Below are positions 1-8,667 of a stretch of DNA of 64,000 nucleotides, in pieces. The notes under the pieces are model-generated. The model was given only the letters and a program-made list of their open reading frames with translations, was not told the DNA's origin and did not search any database. How positions within the stretch are numbered: position 1 is the stretch's first letter; the number at the start of each line of letters is the position of its first letter. The stretch lies in contig JAPLCB010000010.1 of assembly GCA_026392455.1 (NCBI GenBank), positions 248,001 through 312,000 of the forward strand, written 5' to 3'. This stretch comes from Propionibacteriales bacterium. Lineage in GTDB: Bacteria > Actinomycetota > Actinomycetes > Propionibacteriales > Nocardioidaceae. The position numbers and the translations under genes were made by a program.

Positions 1-297
1 CAGTTCCGGGTCCCGCCGTACGTGCTCGGCACGCCGAAGAGCTCGGGGTCGGGGACAGCGGTGCCGCCGATCTCGGTCGCCAACGGTGACGTGTCGCTGC
101 TGGGAGTCATCAACCTGGGCACGCTCGTCGGTGCGATCACCAGTGGGCTGATCACCCCGTTGGTGAACCCGCTGCTCGCCAACGTCAACTCGATCCTGGT
201 CGGTCCGCTCGCGACCCTGCTCGGTCTCAAGCTCGGCGGCGCGGACGTGTTCCTCGACCAGCTGCCTTCCTGCAAGACGGTGGGACTCACCGGCTAG
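1..297 (+). CDS. C-terminal fragment of a TadG/TadE-like envelope protein (partial, start outside window)
   Basis: The reading frame is open from the first base and ends at TAG 295-297, so only the last 98 residues are visible. The fragment is rich in Leu, Val, Gly and Asn and has alternating hydrophobic stretches but no catalytic motif. It ends with a short Cys-containing tail (QLPSCKTVGLTG). Actinobacterial Flp-pilus TadG-like proteins often end with a similar hydrophobic repeat and a lone Cys near the C-terminus, which is the reason for the tentative name. The N-terminal part is needed to decide. Confidence 0.4.
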   Translation, partial: QFRVPPYVLGTPKSSGSGTAVPPISVANGDVSLLGVINLGTLVGAITSGLITPLVNPLLANVNSILVGPLATLLGLKLGGADVFLDQLPSCKTVGLTG

Positions 298-302
298 AGC
301 CC

Positions 303-378
303 GCATCCGGGGACCGGGAGTTGTCCACGGGACCCGTCCTGGGGGCGGGTCTCCACAGCAGCCCAGGTCCCCGGATGC
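303..378. repeat. 13-bp inverted repeat between the TadG-like gene and yraN
   Basis: GCATCCGGGGACC (303-315) is repeated as its exact reverse complement at 366-378, with a 50-base centre that contains a further GACCCG/CGGGTC pair. It lies right after the stop of the first gene and 46 bases before yraN. The position suits a terminator or a transcript-end structure, although there is no T tract. Confidence 0.5.
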
Positions 379-423
379 GCCCGGACCGGTACGCCGGTTG
401 GGTTCGTCGCGGAGGTGACCGCG

Positions 424-789
424 ATGACGACGGCACGACAGCGACAGGCCCTCGGGGCGTACGGCGAACGGTTGGCGGCCCGGTACCTGGTCTCCCGGGG
501 GATGAGCATCCTGGACCAGAACTGGCGGTGCCCGGCGGGTGAGATCGACCTGGTCCTGCGGGACGGTGCCGACGTCGTGGTCTGCGAGGTCAAGACCCGG
601 CGAGGTTCGGTCGGGGGACCGCCGCTCGCGGCCGTCGGCCCGCACAAGCTGGCCCGGCTCCGCCGGCTGGCGGTCCTCTGGGTCGAGGACCACGAGCCCG
701 GCCGGCCCTCGATCCGGCTCGATCTCGTCGGGGTGCAGCTGCCCTACCGGGGCCCGAGCCTGGTCGAGCACGCGATCGGGGTGGGCTGA
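424..789 (+). CDS. yraN: YraN / UPF0102 family endonuclease-like protein
   Basis: 121 residues, the usual size of the family. The YraN signature is present: an early GAYGERLAARYL helix, then AGEIDLVLRD and CEVKTRR. In the restriction-endonuclease-like fold these supply the acidic (E-D) and Glu-x-Lys residues of a nuclease site. The ATG at 424 is chosen because GGAGG at 411-415 sits eight bases upstream; a GTG at 415 is the alternative. The stop overlaps the ATG of comM as TGATG. The yraN-comM-dprA order is common in actinobacteria. The cellular role is unsettled; links to DNA processing come from its neighbours. Confidence 0.9.
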   Translation: MTTARQRQALGAYGERLAARYLVSRGMSILDQNWRCPAGEIDLVLRDGADVVVCEVKTRRGSVGGPPLAAVGPHKLARLRRLAVLWVEDHEPGRPSIRLDLVGVQLPYRGPSLVEHAIGVG

Positions 790-2387
790 TGTACGCCGCG
801 ACCCGCACCGTGTCGTTGCTCGGAGCGCGTGGTCACGTGGTCGACGTCCAGGTCGACGTGACCAACGCGGTGATCGACACCGTGGTGGTCGGCCGGCCGG
901 ACCCGTCGATCCGGGAGGGCCGGGCCCGGTGCCGTGCCGCGGTGGAGAACAGCGGGCTGCGCTGGCCGGTGTCGCGGCGGGTGACCATCTTGCTGTCACC
1001 GGCCGACCTCCCCAAGCGCGGGACCCACTTCGACCTGGCGATGGCGATCGGCGTGGTGGCGGCCGACCCGGAGCAGGGCCTGGCGGGGCTCCTCGACGAC
1101 GTCGTCCTGATCGGCGAGCTCACCTTGAACGGCCAGCTGCGTTGTGTGCCGGGCGTGCTCCCGATGGTGATGGCGGCGGCCGCGCAGGGAGTCCGGCGGG
1201 TCGTCGTGCCGGAGCCACAGGTCCACGAGGCGGCGTTGGTCGACGGCGTCGAGGTCTACGGGGTGCGCTCCCTGAACCAGGCGATCGCGCTGCTGCGCGG
1301 GGACGAGATCCCGGAGGCGCCGCCCGTGGAGGCCGCGCCCGCTCAGAGTCTGCTGGGGCGCCGCCAGCACGCCCGTCTCGAGCAGGTCGACCTCGCCGAC
1401 GTGCTCGGGATGCCGGAGGCGCGCCTCGCGCTGGAGGTTGCGGCGGCCGGCGGCCACCACCTGTTGCTGACCGGTGCGAAGGGTGCCGGCAAGACCACCC
1501 TGGCGGAGCGGTTGCCGACGATCCTGCCGGACCTCGACCGGCAGCAGTCGCTCGAGCTGACCGCCATCCACTCGCTGAGCGGTGGTCTGCCGCGCGGCGC
1601 CGCGGTCGTGACCCGGCCACCGTTCCGGGCCCCGCACCACACGGCGTCCCGGGCCGGGATCCTCGGTGGCGGGACCGGACGGGTCAGCCCGGGCGAGGTG
1701 TCGAAGGCGACCCACGGGGTGCTCTTCCTCGATGAGTTCCCGCTGCTGCCCTCGGACGTGATCGAGGCTCTGCGGCAACCGCTGGAGAGCGGCGAGATCA
1801 CCATCGCACGCGGCGACGACGAGGCCACCTTTCCTGCGGCGGGGATGCTGGTGCTGGCCTGCAACCCCTGTCCCTGCGGCGAGTACAGCACCCGTGCGCG
1901 CGAGAACCGGTGCGTCTGCTCGGAGGTCAAGCGACGTGCCTACCGGCTCAAGATCTCGGGCCCGATCGCTGACCGGATCGACATCACCCGGGTGATCGAA
2001 CCGCTGAGCGGCCACGAGCGGGGGGACCGGCTCTCGGTGCCCGAGAGCTCGACGACGGTGCTCGCCCGGGTGGTCGCGGCGCGCGAACGCCAGCAGGCCC
2101 GCTACGCCGGCTTCGACTGGCAGCTCAACGCGCACGTTCCCGGCCCGGAGCTGACCTCTCGGTGGCCGCTCAGCGAGGAGGCGACCCGGCGCCTGGACGT
2201 CGAGGTCTACGGCGGGACCTTGACCCGGCGCGGGGCAACCCGGGTGCACCGGGTCGCCTGGTCGGTCGCCGACCTCCGCGGGTCCGACCGCCCCGGGCTC
2301 GACGAGTTCGAGGTGGCGCTCCGGCTGCGTACCGGTGCTGACCTCGACCTGGAGATGCTCCGGCCGAGCCGCGGTGTCGCCGGATGA
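789..2387 (+). CDS. comM: ComM/YifB family Mg-chelatase-like AAA+ ATPase
   Basis: 532 residues. An N-terminal Lon-protease-like (ChlI) domain spans about residues 1-170. The AAA+ core follows: Walker A GAKGAGKTTLAERLP near 230, Walker B VLFLDEF near 317, and the CNPCPCG turn plus a further Cys pair, typical of YifB. A Mg_chelatase C-terminal helical domain ends the protein. In naturally competent bacteria ComM is a hexameric branch-migration helicase acting after DNA uptake; here the role is inferred from family. The ATG overlaps the yraN stop (TGATG), and the stop overlaps the dprA start (ATGA), so the three are probably translated as a coupled unit. Confidence 0.93.
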   Translation: MYAATRTVSLLGARGHVVDVQVDVTNAVIDTVVVGRPDPSIREGRARCRAAVENSGLRWPVSRRVTILLSPADLPKRGTHFDLAMAIGVVAADPEQGLAGLLDDVVLIGELTLNGQLRCVPGVLPMVMAAAAQGVRRVVVPEPQVHEAALVDGVEVYGVRSLNQAIALLRGDEIPEAPPVEAAPAQSLLGRRQHARLEQVDLADVLGMPEARLALEVAAAGGHHLLLTGAKGAGKTTLAERLPTILPDLDRQQSLELTAIHSLSGGLPRGAAVVTRPPFRAPHHTASRAGILGGGTGRVSPGEVSKATHGVLFLDEFPLLPSDVIEALRQPLESGEITIARGDDEATFPAAGMLVLACNPCPCGEYSTRARENRCVCSEVKRRAYRLKISGPIADRIDITRVIEPLSGHERGDRLSVPESSTTVLARVVAARERQQARYAGFDWQLNAHVPGPELTSRWPLSEEATRRLDVEVYGGTLTRRGATRVHRVAWSVADLRGSDRPGLDEFEVALRLRTGADLDLEMLRPSRGVAG

Positions 2388-3520
2388 TTCCGGTCGACGA
2401 CCCGGAACGCCGCGCCCGGCTGGTGCTGAGCTCGATCGGTGAGCCCGGCGACCCGCGACTGCTGTCGCTGGTCGCCGAGATCGGGCCGGTCGCGGTCCTG
2501 GAGGCCTTGCGCGAGCAGAGTGCCTACGGTGAGCTCAGGGACTCGCTCGCCGAACGGCTGGCGACGTGCCGTCCGGGTGACGTGCTTGCTGGTGCTGCCC
2601 GTCGCGGGATTCGGTTCGTGGTCCCGGGGGACCCGGAGTGGCCGGAGTCGCTGGCCGACCTGGCTTCGGTCCCGCTCCTGCACCAGCGCGGTGGGGTCCC
2701 GCTCGGTCTCTGGGTGCGCGGGCCGCTGCGGCTCGACGAGGTGGCCGGCGGGGTGGCCGTCGTCGGTTCCCGGTCCGCCACCGGGTACGGCGGCCGGGTC
2801 GCCGGCGACCTCGGTGCAGCGCTGGCCGATTCGGGGCGGGCGGTGATCTCCGGTGCTGCCTTCGGGATCGACCAGTCCGCACACCGAGGTGCGCTGGCGG
2901 TCAGGGGCCCCACCGTCGCGGTGCTCGCCTGCGGTGCGGACCGGGCCTACCCGCTCGCCCACGCGCAACTGCTCGCGCTGATCGCCGAGGAGGGTCTGGT
3001 CGTGTCCGAGGCTGCACCTGGTTGCGCACCGACCCGGGTCAGGTTCCTGGCCCGGAACCGGCTGATCGCCGCGCTCGCCCGGGGGACCGTCGTCGTGGAG
3101 GCGGCGGCACGCAGCGGAGCCCTGAACACCGCCAACTGGGCCGACAGCCTGGGGCGCAGCGTGATGGGCGTACCGGGTCCTGTCACCAGTGCCGCGTCCC
3201 AAGGTGTTCACCACCTGATCAGGGCCCGCAACGCCCTGCTGGTCACCGGGCCGGCTGACGTCCTGGAAGCGGTCTCGTCGGCAGGGGAGAACACGGTCGA
3301 CCAGTTCTCCGGGCCGACCCATCCCCGTGACGCGCTCAGCATCGAGCACCGGCAGGTCCTCGACGCTGTCCCGGTCGGCCGGCCTGCGACGGTCCAGCAG
3401 GTCGCCCGCGCTGCCGGGACCTCGATCAGGTCCGCGACCCAGGCGCTCGAGGTCCTCCGCGGTGCCGAGCTGGTGGCTGAGGTCGGCGACCGCTGGCGGC
3501 TGACCCCGGCGAGGGAGTGA
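2384..3520 (+). CDS. dprA: DNA-processing protein DprA
   Basis: 378 residues. It has the DprA Rossmann-like core: GSRSATGYGG nucleotide-binding-type loop, SGAAFGIDQSAHRGAL, and the later AARNRLIAALA and EAAARSGALNTA segments. A C-terminal winged-helix region (about 310-375, with Q-Q-V-A-R-A-A-G-T-S) follows. DprA binds single-stranded DNA and loads RecA during transformation; in bacteria not known to be competent it is still widely kept. The start ATGA overlaps the comM stop by four bases. An annotation as 'Smf' would mean the same family. Confidence 0.93.
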   Translation: MIPVDDPERRARLVLSSIGEPGDPRLLSLVAEIGPVAVLEALREQSAYGELRDSLAERLATCRPGDVLAGAARRGIRFVVPGDPEWPESLADLASVPLLHQRGGVPLGLWVRGPLRLDEVAGGVAVVGSRSATGYGGRVAGDLGAALADSGRAVISGAAFGIDQSAHRGALAVRGPTVAVLACGADRAYPLAHAQLLALIAEEGLVVSEAAPGCAPTRVRFLARNRLIAALARGTVVVEAAARSGALNTANWADSLGRSVMGVPGPVTSAASQGVHHLIRARNALLVTGPADVLEAVSSAGENTVDQFSGPTHPRDALSIEHRQVLDAVPVGRPATVQQVARAAGTSIRSATQALEVLRGAELVAEVGDRWRLTPARE

Positions 3521-3563
3521 GACCCCCTCGTCGCGCCTGCGTCCGGTCGCGGTCCCGACTTCG

Positions 3564-3569
3564 TACGCT
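3564..3569 (+). promoter_or_regulatory. -10 box of leaderless xerC promoter
   Basis: TACGCT lies six bases before the ATG at 3576, with no Shine-Dalgarno between dprA and xerC. Confidence 0.6.
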
Positions 3570-3575
3570 GGTCCG

Positions 3576-4511
3576 ATGGAGGCCGGTCAGGAACGTGAGC
3601 TGCCTGAGGAGTTCGCGCAGGCCCTCGCGGCCTACGAGCGACACCTCGTCTCCGAGCGCGACCTGACGCCGCACACCGTCCGGGCTTACCTCGGCGACGT
3701 GACCGGGATGCTCACCCATGCTGCGGCGATGAGCCTGGTCCGGCTCGACGAGCTCGACATCCGTACGTTGCGCAGCTGGTTGGCCAACCAGCAGACCCTC
3801 GGGAAGGCCCGCAGCACGATGTCTCGACGGGCGACGGCGATCCGGGTCTTCACCGCCTGGGCGTTCCGTACCGGGCGTGCCCGCGCCGACGCCGGGGCGC
3901 AGCTGGGGACGCCCAAGGCCCGCAAGTCGCTGCCAGCTGCCCTCGACGTCGCTCAGGCGCGTGCCCTGCTCGAGGCGGCCGCAACCCGGGCCGACGACGG
4001 CAGCCCGACCGGGTTGCGCGACGTGGCGATCCTGGAGCTGCTCTACGCGACGGGCGCGCGGGTCGGCGAGCTCTGCGGCCTCGACGTCGACGACGTCGAC
4101 CGTTCACGGCGGGTCGTCCGGGTCTTCGGCAAGGGACGCAAGGAACGGACCGTGCCCTACGGGCTTCCCGCGGACCTGGCCCTGGGTCGGTGGCTCGACC
4201 AGGCGCGCCCGGTGCTCTTCGCACCGGGGGCGGGGCCCGCGCTCTTCCTCGGCGCCCGCGGAGGGCGGATCGACCAGCGCGCGGTCCGGTCGATGGTGCA
4301 CCGACGTCTGGCCGACGTACCTGGAGCGCCGGACCTGGGGCCGCACGGCCTGCGACACACCGCAGCTACTCACCTGCTCGAAGGTGGCGCCGACCTGCGG
4401 ACCGTCCAGGAGATGCTCGGCCACGCGTCCCTGGCCACGACGCAGATCTACACCCACGTCACCTCCGAGCGTCTTCGCAGCGCCTACCAGCTGGCGCATC
4501 CCCGGGCCTGA
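3576..4511 (+). CDS. xerC: Tyrosine recombinase XerC
   Basis: 311 residues. The SAM-like N-terminal DNA-binding domain (about 1-95) is followed by the catalytic domain with all expected active-site positions: Arg in ATGARVGELCG, Lys in GKGRKERTVP, the HGLRHT box, a His in GHASLATTQIY and the nucleophile Tyr in that same segment (TQIYTHV). With XerD it resolves chromosome dimers at dif, activated by FtsK, which is also in this window (59930-62485). The ATG is probably the first base of the mRNA. It is convergent with the M23 gene and the two stops abut in a TGATCA palindrome. Nothing suggests a phage integrase. Confidence 0.93.
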   Translation: MEAGQERELPEEFAQALAAYERHLVSERDLTPHTVRAYLGDVTGMLTHAAAMSLVRLDELDIRTLRSWLANQQTLGKARSTMSRRATAIRVFTAWAFRTGRARADAGAQLGTPKARKSLPAALDVAQARALLEAAATRADDGSPTGLRDVAILELLYATGARVGELCGLDVDDVDRSRRVVRVFGKGRKERTVPYGLPADLALGRWLDQARPVLFAPGAGPALFLGARGGRIDQRAVRSMVHRRLADVPGAPDLGPHGLRHTAATHLLEGGADLRTVQEMLGHASLATTQIYTHVTSERLRSAYQLAHPRA

Positions 4512-5063
4512 TCACCCAGGACGCGGCAGCAGGCGCACGGGGCCGGCCCCGACCAGGCCGAGCGGATCGCGGTAGGCGTCACCGGACCTGAGCCCCCAGT
4601 GCAAGCAGGCACGCGGCGAGCAGTGGCTGCGTCCGGTCTGCAGGGTCCCGATCACGGCACCACCGACCAGCTGCTGACCGACCCGTACCCGGGCTGCCAC
4701 CGGTTCGTAGGTGGTCCGGAAGCCACCGTGGTCGATCACCACCACGCCGCGCCCCGCCAGGGCCCCGGCGAACGACACCCGGCCCGGCAGTGCCGCCAGC
4801 ACGTCCTGGCCCGCCCGGGCGAGCAGGTCGACGCCGCGGTGTCCCGCGTTCCAGTCCTGCAACGGGGGATCGAACCGCCGGACCACCTCCGGGATCGGTT
4901 CGAGTGGCCAGCGAGCGATCGCGGGCCCGGGAACGGCTGGGAGCCCTCGTGGGGCAGCGACCAGCGTGGCTGCGGTGGTCGTGGCGGCCCGCGGTACCGG
5001 GGTCACCGGCGGTGGCGGCAGCAGGATGCCGAGGCTCAGGAGCAGGGCGGAGAGTGTGTTCAT
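4512..5063 (-). CDS. Secreted M23-family peptidase (LytM domain)
   Basis: 183 residues. An N-terminal hydrophobic stretch (MNTLSALLLSLGILL) looks like a signal peptide or anchor, followed by an Ala/Pro/Thr-rich linker. The LytM domain begins near residue 60 with FDPPLQDWNAGHRGVDLLA, supplying the first zinc ligands (H-x3-D), and ends with the H-x-H pair context HCSPRACLHWGL. M23 proteins cut peptidoglycan cross-bridges or, if inactive, activate amidases. Here the zinc ligands look intact. It is divergent from rpsB and convergent with xerC, with stop codons touching. Substrate unknown. Confidence 0.85.
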   Translation of the reverse strand: MNTLSALLLSLGILLPPPPVTPVPRAATTTAATLVAAPRGLPAVPGPAIARWPLEPIPEVVRRFDPPLQDWNAGHRGVDLLARAGQDVLAALPGRVSFAGALAGRGVVVIDHGGFRTTYEPVAARVRVGQQLVGGAVIGTLQTGRSHCSPRACLHWGLRSGDAYRDPLGLVGAGPVRLLPRPG

Positions 5064-5163
5064 GGCGCCAGCGTGCGGGGCTGGGGCCGATCGCCGGGGT
5101 GGTGTTGCCGGACCGGTGGAGTGGCGGGGTCCTCGCGGGACTGTGGAGGGTGCCCTCGGCGTT

Positions 5164-5193
5164 TCGACAACGGCGACGGCACCCGGCTAGAAT
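5164..5193 (+). promoter_or_regulatory. rpsB-tsf promoter
   Basis: TCGACA (5164-5169), an 18-base spacer and TAGAAT (5188-5193) form a sigma-A/HrdB-like promoter. It predicts a leader of roughly 225 bases before rpsB, which contrasts with the leaderless genes around it. Confidence 0.6.
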
Positions 5194-5427
5194 CCTCCTC
5201 AGCAACCCGCATGGGTTGACTTCGCACGCCCGCAGACCGTGCCGACCCCCTCCTGGGAGTCGGAACACCCGCGGGTGAGGGCTTTCAGTCCCGTCCGACC
5301 ACCGGTCGGTCAGGTCAGGTCCTCACGCTGGCGTCAGGGCAGGCCCAGAACGAACGGCGCCTGCATCGAACTGAAAATCGGATCGTGTGCGGCAGCCTGC
5401 TCACGATCCACAACAGGAAGCAGAACA
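5194..5427 (+). promoter_or_regulatory. Structured leader of rpsB
   Basis: This untranslated stretch holds a 12-base perfect palindrome CACCCGCGGGTG (5266-5277), a stem CCGACC/GGTCGG (5295-5309) and an 8-bp stem GGATCGTG (5380-5387) with CACGATCC (5402-5409). The last stem ends five bases before the AGGAAG ribosome-binding site (5414-5419). Ribosomal protein S2 represses its own operon in E. coli, so an S2-binding leader is plausible but inferred. Between the M23 gene start (5063) and the promoter (5064-5163) I see nothing further. Confidence 0.45.
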
Positions 5428-6396
5428 ATGGCAGTCGTCACCATGCGCCAGCTCCTCGAGAGCGGCGTCCACTTCGGGCACCAGACCCGTCGCTGGAACC
5501 CGAAGATGAAGCGCTTCATCATGACCGAGCGCAACGGCATCTACATCATCGACCTGCAGCAGTCGCTGTCGTACATCGACACCAGCTACGCGTTCATCAA
5601 GGACACCGTGGCCAAGGGCGGCACCATCATGTTCGTGGGCACCAAGAAGCAGGCCCAGGAAGCGATCGCCGAGCAGGCGACCCGCGTCGGGATGCCGTAC
5701 GTCAACCAGCGCTGGCTCGGTGGCATGCTCACCAACTTCCAGACCATGAGCCAGCGGATCACCCGGCTCAAGGAGCTCGACGAGGTCGACTTCGACACCG
5801 TCGCCGGCTCGGGTCGTACCAAGAAGGAGCTCCTGCAGATGAAGCGGGAGCACATCAAGCTCGACAAGACCCTCGGTGGTATCCGGGCCATGGGCCGGAC
5901 CCCGTCCGCCGTCTGGATCGTCGACACCAACAAGGAGCACCTCGCGGTCGACGAGGCGCGCAAGCTGAAGATCCCGATCATCGCGATCCTGGACTCCAAC
6001 TGCGACCCCGACCTGGTCGACTACCCGATCCCGGGCAACGACGACGCCATCCGTGCGGTCGGTCTGCTGACCCGCGTCATCGCTGACGCCGTCGCCGAGG
6101 GCCTGATCGCCCGTTCCGGTGTCAAGACCGAGGGCGACGTCATCGGCGCCGAGGAGCCGCTGGCCGACTGGGAGCGCGACCTGCTCACCACGACCGAGGC
6201 TCCCGCTGCCGAGTCGGCTGCTGCCGAGGCGCCCGTCACCGAGGCCGTCGTCGAGGCCGCTGTCGCGGCGACCGGTGGCGACGCTGCTGTCGAGAACACC
6301 CCGGCCGTCGAGGCCACCGGCGCCGCTTCCGAAGCGGCCGAATCCGTTGCAGCGATCGACGAGGTCGCGGCTGCTGACGAGACGAAGGAGGCCTGA
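5428..6396 (+). CDS. rpsB: 30S ribosomal protein S2
   Basis: 322 residues. The start ATG 5428 follows AGGAAG (5414-5419) and gives the classic [20 protein letters not shown]-terminus. Conserved S2 segments include [26 protein letters not shown] and the central [12 protein letters not shown]. The core ends near residue 255. A C-terminal tail of about 65 residues made mainly of Ala, Glu and Val follows; such acidic tails occur in actinobacterial S2 and should not be taken as a fusion. The stop is three bases before tsf, so the two are one operon, as in most bacteria. Confidence 0.97.
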   Translation: MAVVTMRQLLESGVHFGHQTRRWNPKMKRFIMTERNGIYIIDLQQSLSYIDTSYAFIKDTVAKGGTIMFVGTKKQAQEAIAEQATRVGMPYVNQRWLGGMLTNFQTMSQRITRLKELDEVDFDTVAGSGRTKKELLQMKREHIKLDKTLGGIRAMGRTPSAVWIVDTNKEHLAVDEARKLKIPIIAILDSNCDPDLVDYPIPGNDDAIRAVGLLTRVIADAVAEGLIARSGVKTEGDVIGAEEPLADWERDLLTTTEAPAAESAAAEAPVTEAVVEAAVAATGGDAAVENTPAVEATGAASEAAESVAAIDEVAAADETKEA

Positions 6397-6399
6397 GGC

Positions 6400-7212
6400 G
6401 TGGCGATTTCTGCTGCTGACGTCAAGAAGCTCCGTGAGATCACCGGCGCGGGGATGATGGACTGCAAGAAGGCGCTCGAGGAGGCCGAGGGCGACTTCGA
6501 CAAGGCCAGCGAGCTGCTCCGCATCAAGCTCGGCAAGAAGGCCGCCGAGCGCGGCGCCGAGCGCGAGGCCACCGCTGGTCTGGTTGCGAGCTCGGGCGGT
6601 GCCCTGGTCGAGCTGAAGAGCGAGACGGACTTCGTCGCCAAGAACGAGGCGTTCATCGCGGCCGCCCAGAAGATCGTCGAGGCTGCCGCGGCAGCCCAGG
6701 CGGCCGACACGGAGGCGCTGCTGGCGGTTCCGCTCGACGGCAAGACGGTCGGCGAGGTCGTCCACGAGCTCGCGGTGGCCATCGGCGAGAAGATCGAGCT
6801 CGGCAAGGTCGCCTACTTCGGCGGTCAGTCGGTCGTCTACCTGCACAAGCGTGCCGCTGACCTGCCCCCGGCAGTCGGCGTCCTGGTGGAGTACGAAGGC
6901 GACAACGCCGACGCTGCTCGTGGCGCTGCGATGCAGGTCGCCGCGATGAAGCCGACCTACCTCTCCCGTGACGAGGTCCCCGCGGACGTCGTCGCCAAGG
7001 AGCGCGAGATCGGTGCTGCCATCGCTCGCGAGGAGGGCAAGCCCGAAGGAGCGATCGAGAAGATCGCCGAGGGTCGCCTGAACGGCTTCTTCAAGGACGT
7101 CGCGCTGCTCGACCAGTCGTCGGTCACCGACTCCAAGAAGTCGGTCAAGGCCGTCCTGGACGAGGCCGGCGTGACCGTGACCCGGTTCGCCCGGTTCGAG
7201 GTCGGCGCCTGA
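6400..7212 (+). CDS. tsf: Translation elongation factor Ts
   Basis: 270 residues, starting at GTG 6400 with AAGGAGG (6385-6391) upstream inside the rpsB end. The N-terminal UBA-like motif [19 protein letters not shown] and the core signature [15 protein letters not shown] are complete. EF-Ts exchanges GDP for GTP on EF-Tu. It is followed by a strong hairpin (7272-7313), so transcription of rpsB-tsf probably ends there. Confidence 0.97.
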   Translation: MAISAADVKKLREITGAGMMDCKKALEEAEGDFDKASELLRIKLGKKAAERGAEREATAGLVASSGGALVELKSETDFVAKNEAFIAAAQKIVEAAAAAQAADTEALLAVPLDGKTVGEVVHELAVAIGEKIELGKVAYFGGQSVVYLHKRAADLPPAVGVLVEYEGDNADAARGAAMQVAAMKPTYLSRDEVPADVVAKEREIGAAIAREEGKPEGAIEKIAEGRLNGFFKDVALLDQSSVTDSKKSVKAVLDEAGVTVTRFARFEVGA

Positions 7213-7271
7213 CCCAGTGCCGGGTGCCGGCGTACCGGCCCTGAAACTGAACTGAACTACGAAGTACGAGG

Positions 7272-7320
7272 AGGCCGGTCCGATGAAAATCACTACGATC
7301 ATCGGACCGGCCTTCTTCGC
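7272..7320 (+). terminator. Terminator after tsf
   Basis: AGGCCGGTCCGAT (7272-7284) pairs perfectly with ATCGGACCGGCCT (7301-7313): 13 bp with a 16-base loop, followed by TCTTCGC. It separates rpsB-tsf from pyrH. Confidence 0.7.
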
Positions 7321-7350
7321 TACCCACAGCCGGTCTGCAAGGGAGAGCCA

Positions 7351-8097
7351 ATGACGTACAAGCGGGTCCTACTCAAGCTGTCCGGCGAGGTCTTCGGCGG
7401 CGGCCGGGTCGGCGTCGACCCCGACGTGGTCGCGGGCATCGCCCGGGAGATCGCGTCCGTGCAGCGGGCCGGCTTCGAGGTGGCCGTGGTCACCGGAGGC
7501 GGAAACTTCTTCCGGGGCGCCGAGCTCCAGCAGCGCGGCATGGACCGTGCGCGTGCTGACTACATGGGCATGCTCGGCATCGTGATGAACTGCCTGGCGC
7601 TCCAGGACTTCCTGGAGAAGGAAGGCATCGAGACCCGGGTCCAGACCGCCATCACCATGGGTCAGGTCGCCGAGCCGTACATCCCGCGGCGGGCGATCAG
7701 GCACCTGGAGAAGGGCCGCGTGGTCATCTTCGGCGCTGGCGCCGGGATGCCCTACTTCTCGACCGACACGGTTGCGGCCCAGCGTGCGCTGGAGACCAAG
7801 TGCGAGGTCGTCCTGATGGGCAAGAACGGGGTTGACGGCGTCTACAGCGCGGACCCGCGCAAGGACCCGACCGCCACCAAGTACGACGAGGTCTCGTTCC
7901 AGGAGGTGCTCCAGAAGGGCCTGAAGGTGGCCGATGCCACCGCCTTCGCCCTGTGCATGGAGAACGACCTGCCGATGATCGTTTTCGGGATGGAGCCGGA
8001 AGGCAACATCCTCAAGGTCGTCCAGGGTGAGAAGATCGGCACGCTCGTCGGTGGGACGACCGGTGCCGCCGACGATTCGACTAAGGAGCAGCAGTGA
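7351..8097 (+). CDS. pyrH: UMP kinase
   Basis: 248 residues of the amino-acid-kinase fold. Visible motifs are [14 protein letters not shown] at the N-terminus, [11 protein letters not shown] (phosphate loop) and [18 protein letters not shown] near 165-180. It phosphorylates UMP to UDP and is usually allosterically controlled by UTP and GTP. The ATG is preceded by AAGGGAGAG (7338-7346). The last codons overlap frr as GTGA. The order rpsB-tsf-pyrH-frr-cdsA is strongly conserved in bacteria. Confidence 0.96.
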   Translation: MTYKRVLLKLSGEVFGGGRVGVDPDVVAGIAREIASVQRAGFEVAVVTGGGNFFRGAELQQRGMDRARADYMGMLGIVMNCLALQDFLEKEGIETRVQTAITMGQVAEPYIPRRAIRHLEKGRVVIFGAGAGMPYFSTDTVAAQRALETKCEVVLMGKNGVDGVYSADPRKDPTATKYDEVSFQEVLQKGLKVADATAFALCMENDLPMIVFGMEPEGNILKVVQGEKIGTLVGGTTGAADDSTKEQQ

Positions 8098-8651
8098 TCA
8101 CCGAGACCCTCAACCAGGCCGACCAGAAGATGAGCAAGTCGGTCGAGTCGACGCGCGAGGAGTTCGCCGCGATCCGCGCCGGCCGTGCCAACCCGAGCAT
8201 GTTCTCCAAGCTCGTGGCCGAGTACTACGGCACCCTGACCCCGCTCCAGCAGCTGGCCTCGTTCGCGTCCCAGGACGCGCGCACCATCATCGTGACGCCG
8301 TTCGACATGGGTGCTCTGGACAACATCGAGCGGTCCATCCGTGACTCCGACCTGGGGGTGAACCCCTCCAACGACGGAAAGTCGATCCGGTGCTCGTTCC
8401 CGGAGCTCACCGAGGACCGGCGCAAGGAGTACATCAAGATCGCCAAGACCAAGGCCGAGGACGGCAAGGTGAGCGTCCGCAACGTCCGGCGCAACGCCAA
8501 GCAGGACCTCGAGAAGCTCGAGAAGGACGGCGAGGTCGGCAAGGACGACGTCACCGGTGCCGAGAAGAAGCTCGACGGACTGACCAAGAAGCACACCGAC
8601 GAGATCGACGAGATGCTGAAGAAGAAGGAAGCCGAGCTGCTCGAAGTCTGA
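8094..8651 (+). CDS. frr: Ribosome recycling factor
   Basis: 185 residues, the standard length. The GTG start overlaps the pyrH stop (GTGA), giving translational coupling. Typical RRF blocks are present: [19 protein letters not shown] in the first helix, [16 protein letters not shown], and the C-terminal charged helices ending [13 protein letters not shown] with EF-G splits post-termination ribosomes. Confidence 0.97.
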   Translation: MITETLNQADQKMSKSVESTREEFAAIRAGRANPSMFSKLVAEYYGTLTPLQQLASFASQDARTIIVTPFDMGALDNIERSIRDSDLGVNPSNDGKSIRCSFPELTEDRRKEYIKIAKTKAEDGKVSVRNVRRNAKQDLEKLEKDGEVGKDDVTGAEKKLDGLTKKHTDEIDEMLKKKEAELLEV

Positions 8652-8667
8652 GCACCCGGCCCTCACC

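Noticed and set aside
319-327. DnaA-box-like TTGTCCACG
   Set aside because: One imperfect site without neighbours or origin genes (dnaA, dnaN) is not an origin.
3576-4511. XerC as a phage or island integrase
   Set aside because: Standard XerC length and motifs, conserved dprA-xerC context, and no att-like repeats or phage genes.
5194-5427. Start of rpsB at an upstream in-frame codon near 5239
   Set aside because: It would add 63 residues not found in S2; ATG 5428 has a good ribosome-binding site and the family N-terminus.
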